A DNA stretch of 7,205 bases from JAXHMM01 sp964528445 (GCA_964528445.1 CAZGSL010000061.1:1-7205); one strand, 5' to 3'; shown: positions 1 to 7,171, counted from the stretch's first letter. The notes: generated by a model not told the origin, from the sequence alone. A program made the numbers and translations.

Positions 1-62
1 TTGCGATTCGCGAGGGCGGCCGCACCGTCGGCGCCGGCGTGGTAACTGAAATTATTGAGTGA
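1..62 (+). CDS. tuf: Elongation factor Tu, C-terminal end (partial)
   Basis: This is the last 20 codons of EF-Tu, cut by the window start; the first complete codon begins at base 3 and the TGA stop is 60-62. The translation ends in ...AIREGGRTVGAGVVTEIIE, the highly conserved end of domain III, where the GGRTVGAG stretch is diagnostic of bacterial EF-Tu. EF-Tu is the cytoplasmic GTPase that delivers aminoacyl-tRNA to the ribosomal A site. Only 14 bases separate its stop from tRNA-Trp, with no room for a separate promoter, so the tRNA is probably co-transcribed with tuf. Nothing can be said of the GTPase domain, which lies outside the window. Confidence 0.96.
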   Translation, partial: AIREGGRTVGAGVVTEIIE

Positions 63-64
63 TA

Positions 65-76
65 CGTAAAGGCTTT

Positions 77-79
<3 letters not shown>
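65..79 (+). promoter_or_regulatory. Inverted repeat across the 5' end of tRNA-Trp
   Basis: CGTAAA (65-70), a GGC loop (71-73) and TTTACG (74-79) form a perfect 6-bp hairpin starting 2 bases after the tuf stop. Its 3' arm includes the first three tRNA nucleotides (77-79, ACG), so it would compete with the end of the acceptor stem and straddles the expected RNase P cut between 76 and 77. The stem is weak (two G-C pairs) and there is no T-tract, so it is not a convincing terminator. The repeat is directly visible; any function is inference. Confidence 0.45.
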
Positions 80-149
<70 letters not shown>

Positions 150-156
150 CTAACAT

Positions 157-354
157 TTGGACAATACCTTGATACAGAAAACAAAGGAATATTTACTGGA
201 CGTACAGAAGGAGATGAAAAAAGTCTCCTGGCCGGACCAGCAGGAGTTGGTCGATTACACCATCGTAACGGTGGTATTCACCATAATCCTATCTCTTTTC
301 ATCTTTGGAATTGATCAAGTGTACAGTACCATTTTAGACGCGATCTATCGATGA
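157..354 (+). CDS. secE: Preprotein translocase subunit SecE
   Basis: SecE is the small essential subunit of the SecYEG channel in the inner membrane, clamping SecY. The 65-residue product has the short one-helix form found in most bacteria outside the Enterobacteria (E. coli has three helices). An amphipathic N-terminal region (about 8-30) carries the signature KKVSWP (21-26), followed by one hydrophobic segment at about 34-52. The start must be non-ATG: an in-frame TAA lies at 151-153, and the only candidates before the conserved region are TTG at 157 and TTG at 169; 157 is taken as the longer form. The next ATG (214) would remove the amphipathic helix. No SD is visible, since the tRNA ends 7 bases upstream. 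The stop overlaps the nusG start as ATGA, suggesting translational coupling. Confidence 0.9.
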   Translation: MDNTLIQKTKEYLLDVQKEMKKVSWPDQQELVDYTIVTVVFTIILSLFIFGIDQVYSTILDAIYR

Positions 355-917
355 CAAAAGAAGACGATCCTTATAAATGGTACGTGGTTCGATGCTTCTC
401 CAGCCATGAAAAAAAAGTGAAGAAATACCTGGAGAGAGAGCTCGAATTGCAAGGCCTGGAAGACAAAATTGACGAGATCCTTATTCCGACGGAAACGGTG
501 GTTGAAATCCGGTCCGGGAAGAAGAGGACACGGGAGAAGAACTTCTTTCCCGGCTACCTGCTGGTGAAAGCCATATACGACGAGGAACTCAACAACCTGG
601 TGCAGGGAGCACCCTCCACTATCGGGTTTCTGAAGAGCGGAAAGAGCGACGTCCGCCCGAGTCCCCTGCGGGAAAGCGAAGTGGACCGCATCCTCGGTCG
701 CGTCAGGGAAAGCGAGGATATGGAAGAGGGGGGCGTGGTGGAAATTCCCTACAACGAGGGAGATATCGTGAAGGTGGTCGACGGCCCCTTCAAGGATTTT
801 GACGGTACGGTTCAGGAAGTGAATTCCGACAAACTCAAATTGAGGGTTCTGGTAAGTATTTTCGGCCGCAAGACCCCGGTCGAAGTGGACGTCAGCCAGG
901 TGGAATCGGCCACCTGA
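351..917 (+). CDS. nusG: Transcription termination/antitermination factor NusG
   Basis: NusG binds the RNA polymerase clamp, suppresses or promotes pausing, and links polymerase to Rho or to ribosomal protein S10. The 188-residue protein has the standard two domains. The NGN domain (about 8-120) opens with KWYVVRCFSSHEKKV and carries the conserved NFFPGYLLV core (FFPGY at 65-69) and a later IGFL. The C-terminal KOW domain (about 134-185) contains EGDIVKVVDGPFKDFDGTV and ends with a typical IFGRKTPVEVDVSQVE strand pair. The length is normal for this group. The ATG at 351 overlaps the secE TGA by four bases and has no clear SD of its own, so translation probably depends on reinitiation after secE. 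No unusual residues were noticed. Confidence 0.97.
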   Translation: MTKEDDPYKWYVVRCFSSHEKKVKKYLERELELQGLEDKIDEILIPTETVVEIRSGKKRTREKNFFPGYLLVKAIYDEELNNLVQGAPSTIGFLKSGKSDVRPSPLRESEVDRILGRVRESEDMEEGGVVEIPYNEGDIVKVVDGPFKDFDGTVQEVNSDKLKLRVLVSIFGRKTPVEVDVSQVESAT

Positions 918-987
918 GCAAACAGAATGAAGAGCGGTACGGGGTCGCGCGGCGAATTACACACAACGAAGAAGCAATTAAAAGATA
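918..987 (+). other. nusG-rplK spacer, possible L11 leader
   Basis: This 70-base gap is GC-rich in its first half (around 938-955) and A-rich before the rplK ATG (AAGAAGCAATTAAAAGATA). In E. coli the matching position holds a promoter and the L1 autoregulatory site. I found no convincing stem, no clear -35/-10 pair, and no sequence I could equate with the L1-binding fold of 23S rRNA. It is listed as a plausible regulatory place without a proven element. Confidence 0.3.
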
Positions 988-1419
988 ATGGCTAAAAAAG
1001 TAGATAAGGTTCTCAAGCTTCAGATTCGGGGCGGCCAGGCGAATCCCGCCCCTCCGGTGGGACCCGCGCTGGGTCAGGCCGGGATCAACATTATGGAGTT
1101 TTGCAAGGCATTCAATGCCGCCACCCAGGAGGACGCCGGCACCATCATCCCGGTGGAGATCACCGTATACAAGGACAAGTCGTTCTCTTTCAAGACCAAG
1201 ACTCCCCCCGCCGCCGTGCTGCTGAAGCAGGCCGCCGGGATCCAGTCTGGTTCCGGGGAGCCCAACCGGACCAAAGTGGGTACCGTTACATGGAGCCAGT
1301 GCAGGGAGATCGCGGAAGAGAAAATGGAAGATCTGAATGCCTTTGAAGTGGAGAACGCCGCGGAGATGATCGCCGGAACCGCCCGGAGTATGGGGCTGAG
1401 AGTGCAAAGAGACAAATAG
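988..1419 (+). CDS. rplK: 50S ribosomal protein L11
   Basis: L11 binds the GTPase-associated region of 23S rRNA at the stalk base, and is needed for elongation-factor turnover and for RelA-type stringent signalling. The product is 143 residues, against 142 in E. coli. The N-terminal domain (about 1-70) holds the Gly/Pro-rich segment GGQANPAPPVGPALGQAGIN (15-34), whose prolines form the thiostrepton contact surface in this family. The rRNA-binding C-terminal domain (about 75-143) starts at KTPPAAVLLKQAAG and contains GTVTWSQCREIAEEKMEDLNA. The ATG at 988 gives the usual MAKKV start. The preceding sequence is A-rich with only a weak SD. It pairs with rplA 15 bases downstream, the usual L11-L1 unit. 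Confidence 0.98.
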   Translation: MAKKVDKVLKLQIRGGQANPAPPVGPALGQAGINIMEFCKAFNAATQEDAGTIIPVEITVYKDKSFSFKTKTPPAAVLLKQAAGIQSGSGEPNRTKVGTVTWSQCREIAEEKMEDLNAFEVENAAEMIAGTARSMGLRVQRDK

Positions 1420-1434
1420 CAGGAATTGAGTACC

Positions 1435-2133
1435 ATGGCAAAAAGAGGAAAAAAATACGAAGAGGCTGCCAAGCTGATTGACCAGGATCTGGAATACACC
1501 CTGGCGGAAGCCTGTGACCTGGTCAAGAGGACCTCGAATGAGAATTTTGACGCAACCGTCGACATCGACCTGAGGCTCGGCGTCGACCCGCGCCACGCGG
1601 ACCAGATGGTCCGGGGTTCGGTTACGCTGCCCAACGGTACCGGCAAGGAGGTGCGTGTGCTGGCCCTGGTGGACGAAGCGAAGCAGGAGGAGGCCCGGGA
1701 AGCCGGCGCCGACCACGTGGGACTGGACGAATACATTGAAAAAATCGAGGAGGGGTGGACCGAGATGGATGTCGTTGTGGCCACCCCGGACGTGATGGGC
1801 AAGATTGGCAAGCTGGGACGGATTCTCGGGCCCAGGGGACTGATGCCCAATCCCAAAAGCGGCACCGTAACCAACGACGTTGCTGAGGCCGTGAAAGAGG
1901 CGAAAGCCGGCAAAATCGATTTCAGGGTGGACAAATACGGGATCCTGCACGCTTCCATCGGGAAGGTGAGTTTTGATGCCATGGATCTTCGCGAAAACGC
2001 GCTGAAGTTTCTCCATGAGGTCATGCGTCTGCGTCCCCCCTCGGCAAAGGGACTCTACATACGCAGCGCAACCATGAGTTCCACGATGGGGCCCGGTATT
2101 CCGCTGAGCCGGTCGTCCGTGATGTCGGCCTGA
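1435..2133 (+). CDS. rplA: 50S ribosomal protein L1
   Basis: L1 forms the mobile stalk of the 50S subunit beside the E site, helps release deacylated tRNA, and in many bacteria represses its own operon by binding mRNA. The 232-residue product has the two-domain L1 fold: domain I from the N and C termini, and domain II in the middle. The signature GRILGPRGLMPNPKSGTV lies at about 128-145, followed by HASIGKVSF (172-180) and SSTMGPGI near the end. The ATG at 1435 is chosen over a TTG at 1426, because AGGA (1421-1424) is correctly spaced for the ATG but almost touches the TTG; the ATG also gives the usual MAKRGKKY start. The last residues (PLSRSSVMSA) are not conserved in the family. Confidence 0.97.
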   Translation: MAKRGKKYEEAAKLIDQDLEYTLAEACDLVKRTSNENFDATVDIDLRLGVDPRHADQMVRGSVTLPNGTGKEVRVLALVDEAKQEEAREAGADHVGLDEYIEKIEEGWTEMDVVVATPDVMGKIGKLGRILGPRGLMPNPKSGTVTNDVAEAVKEAKAGKIDFRVDKYGILHASIGKVSFDAMDLRENALKFLHEVMRLRPPSAKGLYIRSATMSSTMGPGIPLSRSSVMSA

Positions 2134-2166
2134 TTGAGGAAAGTGATAACAGAGAAATAACGGAAA

Positions 2167-2691
2167 ATGGCTACACTAGAAGAAAAAAAAGCGACTGTTA
2201 AGGAGATTGAGGAAGACCTGGAGCATGCCGGTGCGGTTTACGTCACCAACTATTCAGGTATGTCCGTATCGGAAATAAACGACTTGAGAGGCGAATTCTT
2301 CAAGAGGGACGTCCGGTACAAAGTCTACAAGAATACCCTGGTGAAACGGGCTATGGAGGAGCAGGGAGGATTTGAGGATCTCTATCCCCATCTCGTGGAA
2401 CAGAACGGATTTGCTTTCGTGGAGGAGGAACTGGCGGCGCCTGCCAAGGTGCTTAAGGAGTTCATGGAAGAGTACCAGCGCCCCCATTTCAAGGCGGCGC
2501 TTATCGAGGGCGACTATTACGACGAGAGCAGGCTGGGCGAACTGGCGGCGATGAAATCGAAGAGCGAGGTTATCGGCGATATCGTCGGACTGTTGCTTGC
2601 GCCGATATCCAATGTGGTCAGTGCGCTGAACGCCCCCGGCAAGAACATTGCCGGCGCCGTGGGAACCATCGCCGACGAAGGCGAAGAGTAA
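2167..2691 (+). CDS. rplJ: 50S ribosomal protein L10
   Basis: L10 anchors the L7/L12 dimers to 23S rRNA at the stalk base next to L11. The 174-residue product has the normal length. The N-terminal rRNA-binding domain shows VYVTNYSGMSVSEINDLR (24-41) and the conserved KVYKNTLVKRA (52-62). The C-terminal part (about 133-172, SEVIGDIVGLLLAPISNVVSALN) forms the long helix that binds L7/L12 N-terminal domains. The ATG at 2167 gives the typical MATLEEKK start. A GGAA immediately upstream is too close to be a good SD. The gap to rplA is only 33 bases, so any L10-binding leader structure of the kind known in E. coli would have to reach into the end of rplA. Confidence 0.97.
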   Translation: MATLEEKKATVKEIEEDLEHAGAVYVTNYSGMSVSEINDLRGEFFKRDVRYKVYKNTLVKRAMEEQGGFEDLYPHLVEQNGFAFVEEELAAPAKVLKEFMEEYQRPHFKAALIEGDYYDESRLGELAAMKSKSEVIGDIVGLLLAPISNVVSALNAPGKNIAGAVGTIADEGEE

Positions 2692-2739
2692 CATTAACCT
2701 GGATTTTTAATCTACAAAGATCAATCGGAGAACAAACCA

Positions 2740-3114
2740 ATGGCTGACGTTAAAGAAATAGCTGAACAACTTGTTAACCTTTCCGTTAAGGAAGCGAACG
2801 AACTTGCCCAAGTCCTGGAGGAGGAGTACGACATCAAACCCGCGTCCGCTACGGCGGTCGTAGCCGGCGGCGGCGGTGGCAATGGCAGTGCCGAAGAAGA
2901 ACAGACGGAGTTCGATGTCGTTCTCAAATCCGCCGGCGAAAAGAAAATCGCCGTAATCAAGGAGGTGCGAACGATTACCGGACTGGGCCTCAAGGAGGCC
3001 AAGGAGCTGGTGGATAACGCTCCCAACCCCATTAAAGAGGGTGTTGACAAGGCCGAGGCCGAGGATCTCAAGTCGAAACTTGAAGACGCTGGCGCCGAGA
3101 TCGAGCTTCAATAA
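2740..3114 (+). CDS. rplL: 50S ribosomal protein L7/L12
   Basis: L7/L12 is the multicopy acidic stalk protein whose C-terminal domains recruit and activate EF-Tu, EF-G, IF2 and RF3. The 124-residue product has the three usual parts. The N-terminal dimerisation and L10-binding helices are 1-33. A flexible hinge at about 34-56 contains five consecutive glycines (43-47) and then an acidic SAEEEQ. The globular C-terminal domain (57-124) has FDVVLKSAGEKKIAVIKEVR and GLGLKEAKELVDNAP, the factor-binding surface. A Gly-rich rather than Ala/Pro-rich hinge is common in the FCB group, as far as I recall. A clear SD (CGGAG, 2726-2730) lies 9 bases before the ATG, in keeping with the high expression needed for several copies per ribosome. 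Confidence 0.98.
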   Translation: MADVKEIAEQLVNLSVKEANELAQVLEEEYDIKPASATAVVAGGGGGNGSAEEEQTEFDVVLKSAGEKKIAVIKEVRTITGLGLKEAKELVDNAPNPIKEGVDKAEAEDLKSKLEDAGAEIELQ

Positions 3115-3141
3115 ATAGCGCCGGTTCGTACAATCTGCCCC

Positions 3142-3185
3142 TAGCCAATATCGTTGCATTACGGTATTGGCTATTGGCGTCTTTT
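3142..3185 (+). promoter_or_regulatory. Candidate attenuator or processing hairpin between rplL and rpoB
   Basis: Starting 27 bases after the rplL stop, TAGCCAATATCGT (3142-3154) pairs with ACGGTATTGGCTA (3161-3173). This gives 13 pairs, including one G-T, around a 6-base loop, and is the strongest hairpin I see in the window. The last seven bases of the 3' arm are duplicated in tandem (TATTGGC at 3165-3171 and 3172-3178), so GCCAATA (3144-3150) can alternatively pair with the second copy. That alternative ends two bases before CTTTT (3181-3185), a short T-tract. The position matches the E. coli rplL-rpoB spacer, which holds a partial terminator and an RNase III site. Which function applies here is inference; the T-tract is too poor for a confident terminator. 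Confidence 0.6.
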
Positions 3186-3260
3186 GGATGCCGGAATTGC
3201 GACCCGTCAAACCCGCTTAGCAGTGGCTCAGCCGGCCCATCACCATCTTTTAAAAAAGCC

Positions 3261-3280
3261 AAAAAGGAGAGGTCCCTTTG
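3261..3280 (+). promoter_or_regulatory. rpoB ribosome binding site deciding a TTG start
   Basis: AGGAGAGG (3265-3272) is a strong SD, with GGAG (3266-3269) 8 bases before the TTG at 3278. It supports TTG over the ATG at 3296, which lies too far downstream. AAAGG (3263-3267) can also pair with CCTTT (3275-3279) around a 7-base loop, covering both the SD and two bases of the start codon. The SD is clear; a role for the small stem is speculative. Confidence 0.8.
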
Positions 3281-6200
3281 AGTAAACAGAGCAAAATGGA
3301 TAAAATTCCTTTTACCGATCGTCTGTCGTTTGCCAGTACCGAACATGTTCTGGATTATCCCGATTTCCTGGATGTTCAGCTGGAGTCATTCGGAGAGTTT
3401 ACTCAGTTGGATATCGCCCCGGAAGACCGGAAAAACCAGGGTCTCCAGAAAATCTTCAACGAGAATTTCCCGATACAGGACTCGCGGGAGACCCATATAC
3501 TGGAGTTTTTGCACTACAGCGTGGATACGCCCAAGTATTCCATGAAAGAGTGCCAGGAACGCGGTCTCTCCTACGCGGTCCCTCTCAAGGCCAAGATGCG
3601 CCTCTCGGCGGTGGACGAGGGCGAAGGGGCCTCGGAAACCATTGAGCAGGAGGTCTTCCTGGGAGATCTGCCCTGGATGACCGAACGCGGTACGTTTATC
3701 ATCAACGGGGCCGAACGGGTCATTGTCAGCCAGCTTCACCGGTCTCCTGGTGTCTTCTTCGGCCAGAATGTGCACCCGAACGGGACCCAGCTCTACAACG
3801 CCCGGGTGATACCCTTCAAGGGATCCTGGATTGAGTTTTCGACCGACATCCGGGACGTGCTCTGGGCCTACATCGACCGCAAGAAGAAGGTCCCGGCCAC
3901 TACCCTGCTGCGCGCGCTGGGCTATTCGACCGAAGAGGAGCTTTTCAGCCTCTTTGATCACACCGAGGTGATTGAATTCGGTACCAAGAAGGAGTATAAG
4001 AAGGAGGCCGTCGGCAAGCGTCTTGCCAGCGACATCGTGGTCGAGAAGACCGAGGAGGTCGTGGACGAGGAGACCGGAGAGGTCACCGAGGCGCTCAACC
4101 GCGAGGTGCTCCTGGAGCGCGATCACGAACTTACGGAAGACGACTATTCGGTACTGAAGGAGAACGATCACATGAAAGTGCGCGTACAGACCATCAGTCC
4201 GGAGGATTCCGAGCGGGACGTCTGGATGAATACCCTGCGCAAGGACCCGACGCACGACGAAGAGTCGGCGCTGGGCGAAATCTACAAGCAGATCCGCACC
4301 GGAGAAATGCCGGATCCCGAAACCGCCCGGCAGGTGCTGGAGCGTCTCTTCTTCAGCGACAAGAAATACGATCTGGGCGAAGTGGGGCGCTACCGCCTCA
4401 ACAAGCGGCTGAAGCTGGACGTGGACATGGACACCCGGTACCTGGTGAAAGAGGATATCGTGGCCATTGTGAAAGAGGTAATCCGCCTCAAGAACATGAA
4501 ATCGCAGGTCGACGATATCGACCACCTCTCCAACCGTCGCGTGCGGACCATCGGCGAGCAGCTTGGACAGCAGTTCAGCATCGGTCTCGCCCGGATGTCG
4601 CGCACCATCAAGGAGCGGATGAACTCCCGCGACGCCGAGCAGCTTACGCCGCAGGACCTGGTGAATGCGCGGACCATCTCCAGCGTGATCAACACCTTCT
4701 TCGGCACCAACCAGCTCTCGCAGTTCATGGACCAGACCAACCCGCTGGCCGAGCTGACCCACAAGCGCCGCATGTCGGCGCTCGGACCCGGGGGACTGAC
4801 CCGGGAGCGGGCCGGATTCGAGGTACGGGACGTGCACTATACGCACTACGGCCGGCTCTGTCCCATTGAAACGCCCGAGGGACCCAATATCGGTCTGATT
4901 TCCAGCCTCTGCGTACACGCCAAGGTGAACGATTTTGGGTTCATCGAAACACCTTACCGCAAGGTAAAGGACGGGAAGGTCTCCGAAGACATTGAATTTC
5001 TCTCTGCCGAACAGGAAGATGAGACGGTTATCGCCCAGGCGAACGCGCCGCTGGACAAGAAGGGGGCGTTCAAGAACGAGAATGTCTTCTCCCGGTTCAG
5101 GGATGGCAACTACCAGCTGGCCAAGCCGGACGAAATCGGCTACATGGACGTATCCACCAACCAGATTACTTCGGTAGCCGCCGCGCTTATTCCGTTTATC
5201 GAGCACAATGACGCCAACCGCGCGCTCATGGGATCCAACATGCAGCGCCAGGCCGTGCCGCTCCTGCGTCCCGAAGCCCCCCTCGTGGGAACGGGACTGG
5301 AACACCGGGCGGCGAAAGACTCCCGAGCCATCATCACCGCTGAGGGAGACGGCGAAGTGGTCTACGTCAGCTCCACCGAAATCCGCGTGAAATACGAGCG
5401 GACCGAGATGGAGCAGGACTGCTACTTCGACGAGGGTGTGAAGACCTACAAGCTGACCAAATTCGAACGCACCAATCAGGATACTACCATCAACCAGAAA
5501 CCGATCGTTGAGGTAGGCGAAAAGGTGGAGGAGGGCGACACCCTGGCCGACGGCTGCGCCACCGAGGGAGGAGAGCTGGCGCTGGGACGCAACCTGCTGG
5601 TGGGCTTCATGCCCTGGCGCGGGTACAACTTTGAGGACGCCATCGTTATCAGCGAACGTATTGTACAGGACGATGTCTATACCTCCATCCACATTACCGA
5701 GTTCGAACAGCAGGTGCGCGATACGAAGCGCGGCGAGGAGGAGCTGACCCGCGAGATTCCCAACGTGAGCGAGGAGGCCACGGCCGACCTCGACGAGCAG
5801 GGCATCATCCGGGTTGGCGCCAAGGTGACGCCCGGCGACATCATGGTGGGCAAGATCACGCCGAAGGGCGAAACCGACCCTACCCCTGAAGAGAAGCTGC
5901 TGCGCGCCATCTTCGGCGACAAGGCGGGCGACGTCAAGGACGCTTCCCTCAAAACCCCGCCGGGAGTCTCCGGTACGGTGATTGACACCAAGCTCTTCAG
6001 CCGTAAGCGCGACGAGCAGATTTCACGCAAGGAGGAGAAGAAGCAGGTCGAACTGGAGAACGAGCGGCACGCCGAAAAGGTGGAAGAGCTCAATTCCAAG
6101 ATGGTCGACAAGCTTTACTCGCTGCTGAGGGACAAAACCTCGCCGGGCGTGTACGATTTCAACGGCAACGAACTGATCCCGAAGGGAGAGAAGTACCGCA

Positions 6201-7111
6201 AATCCGATTTCGAGGAGCTCGACCCGGTCAATATCAACGAAAACATCGACTGGGCTACCGACGAGGAGCTTGTGGAGCACGTACAGCTGCTCTTCTCCAA
6301 CTACCGGGAGCTCCGCCGCGAAATCGACACCGAAGCCAAGCGTCGCAAGTACCAGATCCAGGTAGGCGACGATCTGCCGCCGGGAATCATCCAGAAAGCC
6401 AAGGTCTATGTTGCCAAGAAGCGCAAGATGCAGGTGGGCGACAAGATGGCCGGGCGCCACGGGAACAAAGGCGTAGTTGCCAAGGTCGTTCCCGTTGAGG
6501 ATATGCCCTTTATGGAGGACGGTACGCCGGTTGACATCCTGCTCAACCCGCTGGGTGTACCCTCCCGGATGAACCTCGGCCAGATCTACGAAACCATCCT
6601 GGGCTGGGCCGCACGGGAGCTGGGCGTGAAGTTTGCCTCTCCCATTTTTGACGGCGCGACGTCTGACCAGGTGGAGGAGCAGCTTGAGAAGGCCGGCCTT
6701 CCGCAGGACGGACGGGTGACGCTGTACGACGGCCGCACCGGCGAGTCCTTCGACCAGAAGACCACCGTCGGCTACATCTACATGCTGAAGCTGAATCACC
6801 TGGTGGAAGACAAGATGCACGCGCGCTCCATCGGACCCTACTCGCTGATCACCCAGCAGCCGCTGGGCGGTAAGGCGCAGTTCGGGGGACAGCGTCTGGG
6901 TGAAATGGAGGTCTGGGCGCTCTACGCCTACGGCGCCTCCAGCATCCTCAAAGAGATGCTCACCGTCAAAAGCGACGATGTAAAGGGGCGCTCCAGGGTC
7001 TACGAAGCCATTGTGAAAGGGGATAACCTCCCCGAAGGGGACGTGCCCGAATCGTTCAAGGTGCTGCTGCGAGAATTGATGGGCCTCGGCCTGGAAATTC
7101 ATATCGACTAG
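3278..7111 (+). CDS. rpoB: DNA-directed RNA polymerase subunit beta
   Basis: This is the complete beta subunit (1277 residues), which with beta' forms the catalytic centre of RNA polymerase and binds rifampicin. The N-terminal protrusion and lobe include RVIVSQLHRSPGVFF (about 137-151). The rifampicin region has QLSQFMDQ from 479 and THKRRMSALGPGG from 494, with Q482, D485, H495, R498 and S500 all in the drug-sensitive state; A491 replaces an E. coli Ser. VHYTHYGRLCPIETPEG follows. Fork and catalytic segments include NFEDA (E786, D787) and GDKMAGRHGNKG (K1056, K1064). The C-terminal clamp region has QPLGGKAQFGGQRLGEMEVW. A charged, partly coiled-coil region (about 909-1030) lies before the catalytic lysines, as in other bacteria. 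The start is TTG at 3278, supported by its SD; the stop is TAG. No frameshift or truncation was seen. Confidence 0.99.
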   Translation: MSKQSKMDKIPFTDRLSFASTEHVLDYPDFLDVQLESFGEFTQLDIAPEDRKNQGLQKIFNENFPIQDSRETHILEFLHYSVDTPKYSMKECQERGLSYAVPLKAKMRLSAVDEGEGASETIEQEVFLGDLPWMTERGTFIINGAERVIVSQLHRSPGVFFGQNVHPNGTQLYNARVIPFKGSWIEFSTDIRDVLWAYIDRKKKVPATTLLRALGYSTEEELFSLFDHTEVIEFGTKKEYKKEAVGKRLASDIVVEKTEEVVDEETGEVTEALNREVLLERDHELTEDDYSVLKENDHMKVRVQTISPEDSERDVWMNTLRKDPTHDEESALGEIYKQIRTGEMPDPETARQVLERLFFSDKKYDLGEVGRYRLNKRLKLDVDMDTRYLVKEDIVAIVKEVIRLKNMKSQVDDIDHLSNRRVRTIGEQLGQQFSIGLARMSRTIKERMNSRDAEQLTPQDLVNARTISSVINTFFGTNQLSQFMDQTNPLAELTHKRRMSALGPGGLTRERAGFEVRDVHYTHYGRLCPIETPEGPNIGLISSLCVHAKVNDFGFIETPYRKVKDGKVSEDIEFLSAEQEDETVIAQANAPLDKKGAFKNENVFSRFRDGNYQLAKPDEIGYMDVSTNQITSVAAALIPFIEHNDANRALMGSNMQRQAVPLLRPEAPLVGTGLEHRAAKDSRAIITAEGDGEVVYVSSTEIRVKYERTEMEQDCYFDEGVKTYKLTKFERTNQDTTINQKPIVEVGEKVEEGDTLADGCATEGGELALGRNLLVGFMPWRGYNFEDAIVISERIVQDDVYTSIHITEFEQQVRDTKRGEEELTREIPNVSEEATADLDEQGIIRVGAKVTPGDIMVGKITPKGETDPTPEEKLLRAIFGDKAGDVKDASLKTPPGVSGTVIDTKLFSRKRDEQISRKEEKKQVELENERHAEKVEELNSKMVDKLYSLLRDKTSPGVYDFNGNELIPKGEKYRKSDFEELDPVNINENIDWATDEELVEHVQLLFSNYRELRREIDTEAKRRKYQIQVGDDLPPGIIQKAKVYVAKKRKMQVGDKMAGRHGNKGVVAKVVPVEDMPFMEDGTPVDILLNPLGVPSRMNLGQIYETILGWAARELGVKFASPIFDGATSDQVEEQLEKAGLPQDGRVTLYDGRTGESFDQKTTVGYIYMLKLNHLVEDKMHARSIGPYSLITQQPLGGKAQFGGQRLGEMEVWALYAYGASSILKEMLTVKSDDVKGRSRVYEAIVKGDNLPEGDVPESFKVLLRELMGLGLEIHID

Positions 7112-7155
7112 CACGCTTTTGAATCCGAAGAATATTCTGTCAAACAAAGTCAATC

Positions 7156-7171
7156 CGGAGGTACTTCCTTG
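7156..7171 (+). promoter_or_regulatory. rpoC ribosome binding site with TTG start
   Basis: CGGAGGT (7156-7162) is a near-ideal SD, 6 bases before the TTG at 7169-7171. No ATG or GTG start is available nearby in this frame. GGAG (7157-7160) can pair with TTCC (7165-7168) around a GTAC loop, using one G-T pair, which would hide the SD immediately before the start codon. The SD is clear; the stem is short and its effect is unproven. Confidence 0.8.

Noticed and set aside
918..987. L1-binding autoregulatory hairpin before rplK
   Set aside because: No complementary arms of useful length were found by eye; position alone is not enough.
892..2016. Antisense open frame of 374 codons opposite rplK and rplA
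   Set aside because: It runs across two certain ribosomal protein genes and their spacer with no family resemblance; a codon-bias shadow.
3186..3240. Second stem in the rplL-rpoB spacer (GCCGG 3190-3194 with CCGGC 3232-3236)
   Set aside because: Five pairs closing a 37-base loop with little inside pairing; too weak to call.
4040..4095. Repetitive GAGGTC/GAGGAG stretch in rpoB
   Set aside because: It encodes an acidic Glu/Val/Thr-rich loop (TEEVVDEETGEVTE) in the beta lobe; the repetition follows from biased codons for Glu and Val rather than a true repeat.
3386..5692. Antisense open frame of 768 codons opposite rpoB
   Set aside because: It lies wholly inside the well-supported rpoB frame, has no SD or recognisable domain, and long antisense frames are expected opposite GC-rich genes with strong codon bias.
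7129..7138. Perfect palindrome AGAATATTCT in the rpoB-rpoC spacer
   Set aside because: Only 10 bases, AT-rich and unable to form a stable RNA hairpin; a chance occurrence is likely and no repeat of it was noticed nearby.
6023..7153. Antisense open frame of 376 codons opposite the end of rpoB
   Set aside because: Same explanation as the other antisense frames: low-complexity translation and no supporting signals.
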